A stretch of 64,000 bases of DNA from the NCBI GenBank assembly GCA_965229625.1, contig CBDDJJ010000002.1, forward strand, positions 930,001-994,000. The letters are read 5' to 3'. Shown here in pieces: positions 1-8,614 of this stretch. The position numbers and the translations under genes were made by a program. Each line of letters begins with the position of its first letter. The stretch's first letter is position 1. A model generated the notes under the pieces. That model saw nothing but the letters and a program-made list of their open reading frames with translations. It was not told where the DNA came from and did not search any database. Source of the DNA: JANQIO01 sp965229625 (GTDB lineage Bacteria > Pseudomonadota > Gammaproteobacteria > Pseudomonadales > Halieaceae).

Positions 1-1335
1 CATACCATTGCGCTCGGTGAAACGGGCAAAGGCAGGCGTCAATCCGGCCAGCCGCCGGTTGGGATCTGAGGTTCGGCCGCGAGGCAACATGACCAGGATG
101 CTGGGCAGTACCACAAAGGTCAGCAGCAGCGCCACGGAGATGCCGATGGTCATCATCCAGCCAAAATCCATGACCGGGCGCAGCCCGCTGACCACCAGGG
201 AGCCGAAGGCCACGGCGGTGGTCAGCGTGGTGTAGGCACAGGGCACCCACATCAGGCGCACAGTCTCGCGCACCAGCTCATGCTGGCCGGCCTCGGGCCT
301 CGATAGCTGCAGCTCGCGGTAGCGCACGACCAGGTGAATGGCGATGGCCAGCCCGACAATCAGCAGCACCGCGACGAAGTTTGACGAAATCACGGTCATT
401 CGCCAGTCCAGCCAGGCCAGCAAACCCAGCATGAAGGTAGCCGATGCCATCACCGTGGTCATCGGCAGAATCACCCAGCGAGGCTGCCGGAAGATGACGG
501 CAAGCATCACGAACATGAAGCCGAGTATGCCGACACCAAAGGTCACGAGGTCGCTGCGCACGAAGGCCACCATGTCGGCCGCAATCATGGGTACGCCACC
601 GACAAATAGCCGCGCACGATCGCGGTAGCCATCGACCACCGTACGCACATCTGCCACCAGGTCGCTGGAGCGCTGCTGGTACAGCGCTGAATAGGCCTTG
701 AACTCCGCTTCCGCCGCCGGCAACGCAGCCCGGTCGGCAGCCGACAGCGAGCCTGCGGCCTCCAGTTCGCGCAGGGTTTCCCGCCGGTCCAGCAACTCAA
801 AGTAGCGTTCGTCACGCGCCAGGTTGACCTGGATGGCCGCGGTCTTGCCGTCGGGGCTCACCAGCAACTGCTCGTAGATGGGGCTTTCCTGGAACTCGCG
901 CCGCACCAGTTCGCGGTCGATATCCGGGTCTGACAGGGTGGGCATCCCCGTATCGGAGCTGACGTCTGCGAGGGCAATGGGGGGGCTCTGCAGCAGCGGC
1001 ACATCCAGCATGGTGGTGACGCCGGACACGCCATCCAGTGCCGCCAGCTCGTCGCGCAGGCTGGCCATGATGGCCAGCGATTCGTCGCCCAGCAGGTCGC
1101 CGGGCGGCTGGAAGGTCACCACCAGGAAGTCGCCGGACGCATAGCGTTTGCCAATCTCCCGGAAATACTCGAGATCCGTATCGCCCTCCAGCACCAGCGT
1201 GTCCGCCGACGCATCGATGCGGGTAGCGGGTGCATGCCAGGCCAGCGCGCCCAGGAGCAGCGCGCAGAGGGCCAGACTCAGGAGTGGCCGCCGGAGAATC
1301 CAGCGGTCGTAGAGGTCAATCATTGAAGCGGGCAT
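1..1335 (-). CDS. RND superfamily exporter (MMPL family), partial
   Basis: The 445 codons present are the N-terminal part; the reading frame is open to the window edge, so the C-terminus is missing. Translation shows an N-terminal membrane segment (about residues 14-32), then a large soluble region of about 200 residues. A block of hydrophobic segments follows, including the stretch FGWMMTIGISVALLLT near the edge. This is the layout of half an RND/MMPL exporter of the kind that moves lipids or hydrophobic compounds across the inner membrane by proton motive force. The start is the ATG at 1335; a second in-frame ATG lies 12 bases downstream. Only 20 bases separate it from the end of mpl upstream, so co-transcription is possible. 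Substrate cannot be told from the sequence. Confidence 0.8.
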   Translation of the reverse strand, partial: MPASMIDLYDRWILRRPLLSLALCALLLGALAWHAPATRIDASADTLVLEGDTDLEYFREIGKRYASGDFLVVTFQPPGDLLGDESLAIMASLRDELAALDGVSGVTTMLDVPLLQSPPIALADVSSDTGMPTLSDPDIDRELVRREFQESPIYEQLLVSPDGKTAAIQVNLARDERYFELLDRRETLRELEAAGSLSAADRAALPAAEAEFKAYSALYQQRSSDLVADVRTVVDGYRDRARLFVGGVPMIAADMVAFVRSDLVTFGVGILGFMFVMLAVIFRQPRWVILPMTTVMASATFMLGLLAWLDWRMTVISSNFVAVLLIVGLAIAIHLVVRYRELQLSRPEAGQHELVRETVRLMWVPCAYTTLTTAVAFGSLVVSGLRPVMDFGWMMTIGISVALLLTFVVLPSILVMLPRGRTSDPNRRLAGLTPAFARFTERNGM

Positions 1336-1355
1336 GGTGTCGTTCTGCTTGAATC

Positions 1356-2735
1356 CTATGCCTGAGACTCTTGGCGTTGCTGAAGTTCCATCACCAGGCG
1401 TGCGTGGATTCCACCGAACCCACCGTTGCTCATTATTACGATGTGATCGCCAGGGCGGCTCATGCCGGCCACGTCCGCCGCCAGGGTGTCGATGTCGTCG
1501 GCGAGGCTAGCAGCTACAGGGCTGGCAGCCACGACATCCGCGAGGTCCCAATCCAGTCCCGCGGGCTGGTACCAGAACACCTGGTCCGCCGCGCTGACCG
1601 ATGCCGGCAGCGCTGACCGGTGCTGGCCACCGCGCATGGTATTCGAACGCGGCTCCAGCAACACGATAAGGCGCGCATCGCCGACCGCCTTCCGCATGCC
1701 CTGCAGGGTGGTTTCGATCGCCGTGGGGTGGTGGGCAAAGTCATCATAGACCCGCACCCCATCGATATCCGCCAGCAATTCCAGCCGCCGCTTGACGCCC
1801 TTGAAGCTGGCCAGCCCCTCGGCAATCACGTCCAGGGACAGGCCTACATGGTGGGCGCATGCCGCGGCCGCCAGGGCGTTCTCAAGGTTGTGCCGCCCCA
1901 GCAGTGGCCAACGCACCCGCACCGATTGCGTCCCGTGCTGCAACTCAAACTCACTGCCTTCAGGGGTCACCGGCAGCGCGCGCCAGTCGGCCTCACCACT
2001 CACCGCGAAGCTGGAGCAGGGCGTCCAGCAGCCCTGGGCAATCACCTCGTCCAGTGCCAGGTCAGCGCCGCGGTGCACGACCAGGCCATCACCCGGCACC
2101 GTACGCAGCAGGTGATGAAACTGCCGCTGGATGGCCGCGAGATCCGGGAAGATGTCAGCGTGGTCGAATTCCAGGTTGTTGAGGCACAGGGTTCGCGGCC
2201 GGTAGTGAATAAACTTTGAGCGCTTGTCGAAAAACGCGGTGTCGTACTCGTCTGCCTCGACCACAAAAAAGTCGCTGTCGCCGCCACGGGCAGAGACACC
2301 GAAATTGGCCGGGACGCCGCCAATCAGGAAACCGGGAGCCATGCCCGCCTGCTCCAGCAGCCAGGCGATGAGGCTGGCGGTGGTGGTCTTGCCATGGGTC
2401 CCTGCCGCTGCCAGCACCCAGCGGCCCTGCAACAGCTCTTCAGCGAGCCACTGTGGCCCGGAGGTATAGGGAATAGCGCTATTCAGCAGGTACTCCACTG
2501 CCGGGTTGCCACGGGACAGGGCGTTGCCGACCACAACCAGGTCTGGGGCCGGTTCCAGGTGAGCCGGATCGTAGCCTTCCATCAGCTCGATGCCAGCGGC
2601 CTCGAGCTGGGTGCTCATGGGTGGATAGACATTGGCGTCTGAGCCAGTGATACGAATCCCACGATCCCGAGCCAGCAGCGCAATGCCGCCCATGAAGGTA
2701 CCGCAGATGCCCAGGATATGGACGTGTTTTGACAA
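1356..2735 (-). CDS. mpl: UDP-N-acetylmuramate:L-Ala-gamma-D-Glu-meso-DAP ligase
   Basis: A 459-residue Mur-ligase family protein. It starts with the Rossmann-like stretch HILGICGTFMGG, has the ATP-binding P-loop GTHGKTTT near residue 112, and further downstream the Mur-ligase signatures around EADEYDTAFFDKRSK and FAHHPTAI. Mpl re-attaches the recycled tripeptide L-Ala-D-Glu-meso-DAP to UDP-MurNAc in the cytoplasm, saving de novo peptidoglycan precursor synthesis. The GICGTFMGG start distinguishes Mpl from MurC, and the length fits Mpl. It is divergent from pfp, with 71 bases between the two starts. Confidence 0.95.
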   Translation of the reverse strand: MSKHVHILGICGTFMGGIALLARDRGIRITGSDANVYPPMSTQLEAAGIELMEGYDPAHLEPAPDLVVVGNALSRGNPAVEYLLNSAIPYTSGPQWLAEELLQGRWVLAAAGTHGKTTTASLIAWLLEQAGMAPGFLIGGVPANFGVSARGGDSDFFVVEADEYDTAFFDKRSKFIHYRPRTLCLNNLEFDHADIFPDLAAIQRQFHHLLRTVPGDGLVVHRGADLALDEVIAQGCWTPCSSFAVSGEADWRALPVTPEGSEFELQHGTQSVRVRWPLLGRHNLENALAAAACAHHVGLSLDVIAEGLASFKGVKRRLELLADIDGVRVYDDFAHHPTAIETTLQGMRKAVGDARLIVLLEPRSNTMRGGQHRSALPASVSAADQVFWYQPAGLDWDLADVVAASPVAASLADDIDTLAADVAGMSRPGDHIVIMSNGGFGGIHARLVMELQQRQESQA

Positions 2736-2806
2736 TGGTCATCCCTCGAATGATGGGCGGCAGTGTATCATGCGCAGCAGTGGTCAATTCATCCGGGGGA
2801 GAGCCA

Positions 2807-4066
2807 ATGGCAAGGAAAAATGCCTTCTATGCGCAGTCAGGCGGGGTTACCGCTGTCATCAACGCCAGCGCCTGTGGCGTGATCGAGACGGCGCGCTCGC
2901 ACAGCCAGATCGGCAAGGTCTACGCGGGGCGCAATGGGATTATCGGCGCGCTGCGCGAAGAGCTGATCGATACCAGCAAGGAGAGCAAGGCTGCCATCGC
3001 CGGCCTGCGCCACACGCCCTCTGGCGCCTTCGGTTCCTGCCGCTACAAGCTCAAGAGTATTGAGCAGAACCGCGCCGAGTACGAGCGGCTGATCGAGGTA
3101 TTCAAGGCTCACAACATTGGCTATTTCTTCTACAACGGCGGTGGCGATTCCGCCGACACCTGCCTCAAGGTGTCGCAGCTGTCCGAGACCCTCGGCTACC
3201 CGGTCCAGGCCATCCACATTCCCAAGACGGTAGACAACGACCTGCCGCTGACGGACAACTGCCCGGGCTTTGGCTCGGTGGCCAAGTACATCGCCATCTC
3301 CACTCGCGAGGCGGCCCTGGATGTGGCCAGTATGTGTGAAACCTCCACCAAGGTGTTCATCCTCGAAGCCATGGGCCGGCACGCCGGCTGGATTGCCGCC
3401 GCCGGGGGCCTGGCCGCCGAACAGGAGGGTGATGCGCCGCACATTATCCTGTTCCCGGAAATCGCCTTTGACAAAAACAAGTTCCTCAAGAAAGTGGATC
3501 GCACGGTAAAAAAGAACGGCTACTGCGTGGTCGTTGCCTCTGAGGGCACCCAATACAAGGACGGCACTTTCCTCGCGGACGCCGGCACCCGCGACGCCTT
3601 CGGTCATGCCCAGCTCGGCGGCGTAGCACCAACGCTGGCGACCATGGTCAAGGACGCGCTGGGCTACAAGTACCACTGGGCCGTAGCAGATTACCTGCAG
3701 CGTGCCGCCCGGCACATTGCCTCAGCCACCGACGTCGAACAGGCCTATGCCGTGGGCAAGGCAGCAGTCGAGTTTGCCGCCGCCGGCCACAACGCCATCA
3801 TGCCGGCCATCGTGCGCGGCAAGGGCAAGCGCTACAGCTGGTCAATCGGCGAGGCACCGCTGGACAAGGTGGCCAACGTCGAGAAAATGATGCCCCGCAA
3901 TTTCATCACCCGAGATGGCTTCAACATCACCCCGGCCGCCCGGGACTACTTGGCGCCGCTGATCCAGGGCGAAGACTACCCACCCTATAAAGGTGGCATG
4001 CCCCAATACGTGAAACTCAAGAACGAACTGGTCCCGAGGAAGCTCAAGAAGCGCTTCAAAGTCTGA
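2807..4066 (+). CDS. pfp: Pyrophosphate-dependent 6-phosphofructokinase
   Basis: A 419-residue phosphofructokinase that phosphorylates fructose 6-phosphate, reversibly, using PPi. Two positions that separate PPi from ATP enzymes can be read directly: Asp114 in GGGDS (ATP enzymes have Gly there) and Lys140 in PKTVDND (ATP enzymes have Gly). The ATG at 2807 is chosen because GGGGGAG lies just upstream; an in-frame ATG at 2729 would overlap the divergent mpl start and has no ribosome-binding site. It converges with hppA, a membrane pyrophosphatase, on the far side of a repeat region. Family knowledge: such enzymes let glycolysis or gluconeogenesis run on PPi. Confidence 0.93.
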   Translation: MARKNAFYAQSGGVTAVINASACGVIETARSHSQIGKVYAGRNGIIGALREELIDTSKESKAAIAGLRHTPSGAFGSCRYKLKSIEQNRAEYERLIEVFKAHNIGYFFYNGGGDSADTCLKVSQLSETLGYPVQAIHIPKTVDNDLPLTDNCPGFGSVAKYIAISTREAALDVASMCETSTKVFILEAMGRHAGWIAAAGGLAAEQEGDAPHIILFPEIAFDKNKFLKKVDRTVKKNGYCVVVASEGTQYKDGTFLADAGTRDAFGHAQLGGVAPTLATMVKDALGYKYHWAVADYLQRAARHIASATDVEQAYAVGKAAVEFAAAGHNAIMPAIVRGKGKRYSWSIGEAPLDKVANVEKMMPRNFITRDGFNITPAARDYLAPLIQGEDYPPYKGGMPQYVKLKNELVPRKLKKRFKV

Positions 4067-4145
4067 GTTAACGTGTCAGATTGATATTTGGCGTTCGCAC
4101 GCGCGCTGGAGACGGGTTTCTCGGAGCACTGAACCCGCACGCGCA

Positions 4146-4426
4146 ATGCCTTGGGGCTTTCCGGGACACGCTAAAAGCATGACGTCCATGTCCCGCTCGG
4201 ATGCGGCCGTCCCTGGCCGCATACGGTCCCGGAAAGCCCCAAGGCATCGCGCACGCTCCATCGGCAGTGATCCGAGTCCCTGACTTCGTCGCTCGCGGAA
4301 GCGCATCCTGCGCTGAACGAGGGTGTGGGCTGGTGGTCGGCCTTTACGGACCGTGAACGGCCAGGACGGCCGTTCCCGAGCGAGACAGGGATGTCATGCT
4401 TTTAGCGCGTCCGTAAAGGCCGACCA
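4146..4426. repeat. Two-lobed mirror-symmetric inverted-repeat element
   Basis: The gap between pfp and hppA (4067-4507) holds no gene but a strongly structured element. Left lobe: a perfect 21-bp inverted repeat (4146-4166 with 4227-4247) encloses a second hairpin (4201-4208 with 4215-4222). Right lobe: a 17-bp inverted repeat (4334-4350 with 4410-4426) encloses its own hairpin (4355-4362 with 4368-4375). The lobes are related to each other in opposite orientation: CGCTAAAAGCATGAC at 4169-4183 is the exact reverse complement of 4393-4407. This resembles a pair of REP/BIME-like units head to head, or a non-autonomous mobile repeat. No transposase is present. Confidence 0.75.
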
Positions 4427-4463
4427 TCAGCTCGCACCCGACCAACGGAGCAAAGTCCGAAAA

Positions 4464-4490
4464 AAAAGGCCGCACAAGGTGCGGCCTTTT
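4464..4490 (-). terminator. Rho-independent terminator of hppA
   Basis: A 12-bp stem, AAAAGGCCGCAC paired with GTGCGGCCTTTT around a 3-base loop. On the minus strand it is followed by a run of T (eight A on the plus strand at 4460-4467). It lies 18 bases after the hppA stop codon. Confidence 0.88.
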
Positions 4491-4507
4491 GATCAGTTAT
4501 CTAAGGG

Positions 4508-6499
4508 CTAGAGCAGCGGCGCGATTACCAGGCTGACGATGGCCATTACGTTGATGAGGATGTTCATCGACGGGCCGGAGGTGTCCTTGAAGGGGTCGCC
4601 TACCGTGTCGCCGACGACCGCTGCGGCATGGGTTTCGGAACCCTTGCCGCCGAGATTGCCCTTCTCGACAAATTTCTTGGCGTTATCCCAGGCACCGCCG
4701 GCATTCGCCATCATCAGCGCCATCAGCACGCAGCCCAGCAGGCCACCGGCCAGCATGCCGCCGAGGGATTCTGCGCCCAGGCCGAAGCCCACCAGTATCG
4801 GCGCCAGCACAGCGATGGCGCCGGGCACGATCATGCGCTTGAGCGCCGCCGTGGTGGCAATGTCCACGCAGCGAGCGGTATCGGGTTCACCGGTGCCCTC
4901 CAGCAGGCCAGGAATCTCCCGGAACTGGCGGCGGATTTCATTGATCATGTCAAAGGCCGCCTCACCCACTGCCGTCATGGTAATAGAGGCAATCAGGAAG
5001 GGGATGGTGCCACCAATGAACACCCCGACCAGTACCAGGGGGTTGGACAGCTGCAAGGAAAAGTCCGGCTTGTTGACCGACACGGTCTCCACGAAGGCTG
5101 CGATGATGGCCAGGGCCGCCAGCGCGGCGGCGCCGATGGCGAAGCCCTTGCCGATGGCAGCCGTGGTATTGCCCACTTCATCGAGACCATCGGTGATGGC
5201 GCGCGTGTCTTCACCCATGCCGGCCATCTCGGCGATGCCGCCGGCGTTATCTGCCACCGGGCCGTAGGCATCGATGGCCATGGTGATACCCACGGTTGCC
5301 AGCATACCGACGGCGGCGATTCCCACCCCATACAGACCTGCCAGGGCGGTGGAGACGAAGATGATGGCCGCCAGGAACAGGATCGGTGCAACCACCGACT
5401 CCATGCCCACCGCCAGGCCGGTGATCATCACCGTAGCTGGACCGGTCTCGCCTGACTTGGCGATCTTCCGGACCGGGCCCCCGCCGGTGTAGTACTCGGT
5501 AATCAGGCCGATGGCCACGCCACCGACGGCGCCGCAGACCACCGCCCACCAGATATTGCTGTCGAGACCCATGGACTGCACCAGGAACCAGGCCATGGCC
5601 ACAAAGATCACGGGCGCAGACAGCGTGCCGCTGCGCAGTGCCGCTTCCGGGGCGGCACTGGAACGACTACGTACGATCAGGATGCCGATCACTGAGGCCA
5701 GCAGGCCGATACTGGCCAGCGCCAGCGGCAGGGCCATCATTGCGCCCTGTACATCCGCGGCAATGGCCATGGTCGATGCAATAGCGATACAGGCGATCAT
5801 GGAGCCGCAGTAGGATTCGAAAATATCGGAGCCCATGCCGGCGATGTCGCCTACATTGTCGCCCACATTGTCGGCAATCACGCCGGGGTTGCGGGGATCG
5901 TCCTCCGGGATTCCGGCCTCCACCTTGCCCACCAGGTCGGCGCCCACGTCCGCGCTCTTGGTGTAAATGCCGCCGCCAACACGAGAGAACAGGGCGACGA
6001 CCGAACCGCCCATACCGAAACCGTGAATCGCGTGTGCGGTATGCGGGTCGCCACCGAAGTAGTAGTACAGGCCGCCGAGGCCAATCAGGCCCAGCGAGGC
6101 CACGCACAGCCCCATGATGGAGCCGCCGTAGAAAGCGATGTTGAGCGCCTGGGGAGCTCCGTGCTCATTGGCAGCCACGGCGGTGCGCACATTGGCTTTG
6201 GTCGCCGCGTACATGCCCAGGTAACCCGCGGTTGCCGATGACAGCGCACCCGCGACGAAAGCGATGGTGGTGTCAGCGCCCAGAGCCACATACAGGCCTA
6301 TTGCGAGCACCGCGGCAAACAGCGCCAACATCTTGTATTCACGGTGCATGAACACCATGGCGCCGACATGAATCTGGTCAGAGATGTCCTTGACCTTGTC
6401 CTCACCGTGGTTATGGCGAGACATGACGTGGTAGATAAAGAAAGCAATAGCTAGGCCTGCCACGCCGAGGATGGGGGGCAGAATCAGGTTGAAGGTCAT
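4508..6499 (-). CDS. hppA: Membrane-bound proton-translocating pyrophosphatase
   Basis: A 663-residue polytopic membrane protein of the M-PPase family, which couples PPi hydrolysis to ion export across the inner membrane. The catalytic cluster DDPRNPGVIADNVGDNVGD is near residues 200-218. The family's K+-dependence site reads GNTTAA near residues 442-447; Ala at that position marks the K+-stimulated subfamily, whereas Lys marks K+-independent enzymes. H+ rather than Na+ transport is the usual assignment for gammaproteobacterial members and is inferred here. The gene has its own terminator and converges with pfp, which also uses PPi. Confidence 0.93.
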   Translation of the reverse strand: MTFNLILPPILGVAGLAIAFFIYHVMSRHNHGEDKVKDISDQIHVGAMVFMHREYKMLALFAAVLAIGLYVALGADTTIAFVAGALSSATAGYLGMYAATKANVRTAVAANEHGAPQALNIAFYGGSIMGLCVASLGLIGLGGLYYYFGGDPHTAHAIHGFGMGGSVVALFSRVGGGIYTKSADVGADLVGKVEAGIPEDDPRNPGVIADNVGDNVGDIAGMGSDIFESYCGSMIACIAIASTMAIAADVQGAMMALPLALASIGLLASVIGILIVRSRSSAAPEAALRSGTLSAPVIFVAMAWFLVQSMGLDSNIWWAVVCGAVGGVAIGLITEYYTGGGPVRKIAKSGETGPATVMITGLAVGMESVVAPILFLAAIIFVSTALAGLYGVGIAAVGMLATVGITMAIDAYGPVADNAGGIAEMAGMGEDTRAITDGLDEVGNTTAAIGKGFAIGAAALAALAIIAAFVETVSVNKPDFSLQLSNPLVLVGVFIGGTIPFLIASITMTAVGEAAFDMINEIRRQFREIPGLLEGTGEPDTARCVDIATTAALKRMIVPGAIAVLAPILVGFGLGAESLGGMLAGGLLGCVLMALMMANAGGAWDNAKKFVEKGNLGGKGSETHAAAVVGDTVGDPFKDTSGPSMNILINVMAIVSLVIAPLL

Positions 6500-6572
6500 A
6501 TGACTCCCGTTTGTCTAGTTATCTTGGGCAGCGGTGAGTCTACCCAACAAATTCAACCGCGCACAAGCGCGC

Positions 6573-7262
6573 TCAGGCCGGCGCTTGCGAGGCGTAAACG
6601 TATCTTTCCAGCAAGGCTGGCAGCCGGCTCAGGACGGCAGCTTCAAGGACGAGCCCCGTTCCAGAGATCACCTCGGTCATGAGGTCTGCGCTGAGCTGTT
6701 GCTCGCAGTCAACGGCGCCCGGGGCAAAGCTCAGGTGCCAGCGTTCCGGCGCCACCCCACCCCGGTCACGGTCGTAGGGGCGATAGAAGCCCGCTGCTGT
6801 TCCCGCCGCCATTTGCTCATCCAGCCAGCGGTGCAGCGGACCGAACATGCCGTCGTCCGCCACTTCCGCAGGCTCCAACTGCAGGCGATAACCGGTTGGC
6901 ATGGCGGCGGCATCGTACACATCGAGGTCGGTGCCCCAGTGGTGACGTGAGGTACCGGGTAGCGCCGAAAAACGCATGATGGCTGCCAGTTTGTCGGCAT
7001 CACTCATGGCCGCGAGGTCGAGTGCATGGCCGGCGTCGTCGTGCACCGACCGCTCACCGGCGGCTTTCAGGTTCCAGATCTCCCGCTGCCGATCAAAGCT
7101 GCGGAAGCCGCTGGCAATGGCGAGGTCGAATCCGGCTTCGGCAGCTTTCACCCGCAGCGCCTCGAAGGCCGTCCAGCAGGCCGGCTGCAAGCCCACGCCG
7201 TCGCGCCATTCGATATGGCTGTCCTCACGACCGGTTAGCTGGCGCGCATCAAGCAAGGTCAC
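6573..7262 (-). CDS. M15-family D-alanyl-D-alanine carboxypeptidase-like protein
   Basis: A 229-residue zinc peptidase of the VanY/M15B type. Visible zinc-site motifs are SRHHWGTDLD (the SxHxxGxAxD pattern) in mid-protein and PERWHLSF near residue 175, together with the substrate-site stretch ASGFRSFDRQ. Such enzymes trim the terminal D-Ala from peptidoglycan stem peptides. No signal peptide is seen, which is unusual for a periplasmic role; it may act on cytoplasmic muropeptides. The start overlaps the sfsA stop by 4 bases, so translation is probably coupled. Confidence 0.85.
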   Translation of the reverse strand: MTLLDARQLTGREDSHIEWRDGVGLQPACWTAFEALRVKAAEAGFDLAIASGFRSFDRQREIWNLKAAGERSVHDDAGHALDLAAMSDADKLAAIMRFSALPGTSRHHWGTDLDVYDAAAMPTGYRLQLEPAEVADDGMFGPLHRWLDEQMAAGTAAGFYRPYDRDRGGVAPERWHLSFAPGAVDCEQQLSADLMTEVISGTGLVLEAAVLSRLPALLERYVYASQAPA

Positions 7263-7963
7263 GCCTGCAACTCCACCGGCAGTTCCCGCGCCAGTTCAAT
7301 ACCGCGCGGCGAAATATCCGCTGCCCAGGCCATTGCCTCCACGCCCGCTGCGGTGGCCGCGAGCAAAGCCTCGGCATAGGCCGGGTCAATGTCCCAGGCC
7401 GGCTTCACCCGCTGGATGCCGGCGTGGAACACGCAGAAAAAGATCACCGCCCGCTCGCCCGCCTCAGCGAGCTGCTGCAGCTCCCTGAGGTGCCTGCGAG
7501 CGCGCTCGCTGACCGCGTCCGGGAACACGCCGTCGCCTGCTGCCTGGCACAGGGTGACCGACTTCACCTCCAGGGTGCAGCGCCCGTGGACAGGGTCCTC
7601 GAGCTGCAGGTCGGCGCGGCTGCCCTCACCGTACCGTACCTCGCGTCGGAGTTCGGCATAGCCACCGAGGCTCTCAACCCGGCCACCGGCAATGGCTTCC
7701 TCGACCACCCGGTTGGCCCGCGCCGAATGAATACAGGCCATACCCTCGGCGGTGTCCACCAGTTCCCAGGTGTGGGGGTATTTGCGGGTGCGGGAATCAC
7801 TCACCGATAGCCACACCGGGCTGCCGGGCTCGGCGCAGCCGGTCATGGCCCCGGTATTGGGGCAGTGGGCGGTGAGGCGGGTGCCATCGGCCAGCTCCAC
7901 GTCCGCCAGGAAGCGTTTATAGCGCCGTAACAGGGTGGCCGGAATGAGCTCGTCAAATGTCAT
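7259..7963 (-). CDS. sfsA: Sugar fermentation stimulation protein SfsA
   Basis: A 234-residue SfsA protein, full length for the family. Characteristic stretches are RRYKRFLADVEL, HCPNTGAMTGC near residue 33, and the nuclease-like core with EVKSVTL. The family resembles nucleases and binds DNA, but its physiological role is poorly defined. It is divergent from dksA, and in many Gammaproteobacteria sfsA also neighbours dksA. It is followed by the M15 peptidase with a 4-base overlap. Confidence 0.93.
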   Translation of the reverse strand: MTFDELIPATLLRRYKRFLADVELADGTRLTAHCPNTGAMTGCAEPGSPVWLSVSDSRTRKYPHTWELVDTAEGMACIHSARANRVVEEAIAGGRVESLGGYAELRREVRYGEGSRADLQLEDPVHGRCTLEVKSVTLCQAAGDGVFPDAVSERARRHLRELQQLAEAGERAVIFFCVFHAGIQRVKPAWDIDPAYAEALLAATAAGVEAMAWAADISPRGIELARELPVELQA

Positions 7964-8061
7964 GCGGAGATTGTGTCACAGAACGGCGACGGGGAAGGAA
8001 GCCGTCTTTCCGGCGCCTGCATGATGACGCCTGGCCAGGTGTGGCCGCCGGGGAATTTTTA

Positions 8062-8091
8062 TTGGCACAGGCAGTCGGAATCTGGTAGTTT
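8062..8091 (+). promoter_or_regulatory. Candidate sigma-70 promoter of dksA
   Basis: TTGGCA at 8062-8067 and TAGTTT at 8086-8091 with an 18-base spacer and a TGG extended -10. It lies in the 204-base gap between divergent sfsA and dksA, 76 bases before the dksA start. Match to consensus is moderate. Confidence 0.35.
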
Positions 8092-8167
8092 CTCCGCCCT
8101 CGAAGAACCGGCCATCCGGGAGCGGACGCCTGGTTTCTCCACCGTATAACATCGATGGGAAGTCACC

Positions 8168-8614
8168 ATGCCCAGAAGATCAAGCAAATCTGCAGCCTCA
8201 TCCGAGTTCAAGAACTTTGTTCCTTACAAGCCCAAGCGCGGTGAGGAATACATGAACGAGCGTCAGCGCGACCACTTCAAGAGCATCCTGCTCAACTGGA
8301 AGGCCGAGCTGATGGAGGAAGTTGATCGCACCGTGACGCATATGAAAGACGAGGCGGCTAACTTTCCGGACCCGGCTGATCGCGCTACCCAGGAGGAGGA
8401 GTTCAGCCTGGAGCTGCGCACACGGGACCGCGAGCGCAAGTTGATCAAGAAAATTGACGGCACGATTGATCGCATCGACGCCGACGACTACGGTTTCTGT
8501 GACGCCTGCGGCGTAGAGATCGGTATCAAGCGCCTCGAGGCGCGCCCCACCGCCGACCTCTGCATCGACTGCAAGACGCTCGACGAAATCAAGGAAAAGC
8601 AGGAACACGGCTGA
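8168..8614 (+). CDS. dksA: RNA polymerase-binding transcription factor DksA
   Basis: A 148-residue DksA. An N-terminal coiled-coil region (about residues 30-105) is followed by a four-cysteine zinc finger, CDACG...CIDC, near residues 114-138. The coiled-coil tip holds the conserved acidic DPADRATQEEE stretch that reaches into the RNA polymerase secondary channel. With ppGpp, DksA adjusts rRNA and amino-acid biosynthesis promoters. GGGAAG lies 6 bases before the ATG; a later ATG (MNERQRD) is also in frame but would remove conserved residues. gluQ follows immediately and overlaps the stop region. Confidence 0.96.
   Translation: MPRRSSKSAASSEFKNFVPYKPKRGEEYMNERQRDHFKSILLNWKAELMEEVDRTVTHMKDEAANFPDPADRATQEEEFSLELRTRDRERKLIKKIDGTIDRIDADDYGFCDACGVEIGIKRLEARPTADLCIDCKTLDEIKEKQEHG

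Noticed and set aside
2837..3715. 292-codon open frame antisense to pfp
   Set aside because: It is fully covered by pfp, whose catalytic motifs are unambiguous; the antisense product shows no domain.
4067..4320. Small protein-coding gene on the minus strand at 4076-4306
   Set aside because: The frame lies across the two arms of the inverted-repeat element and has no ribosome-binding site; the repeat explains the sequence better.
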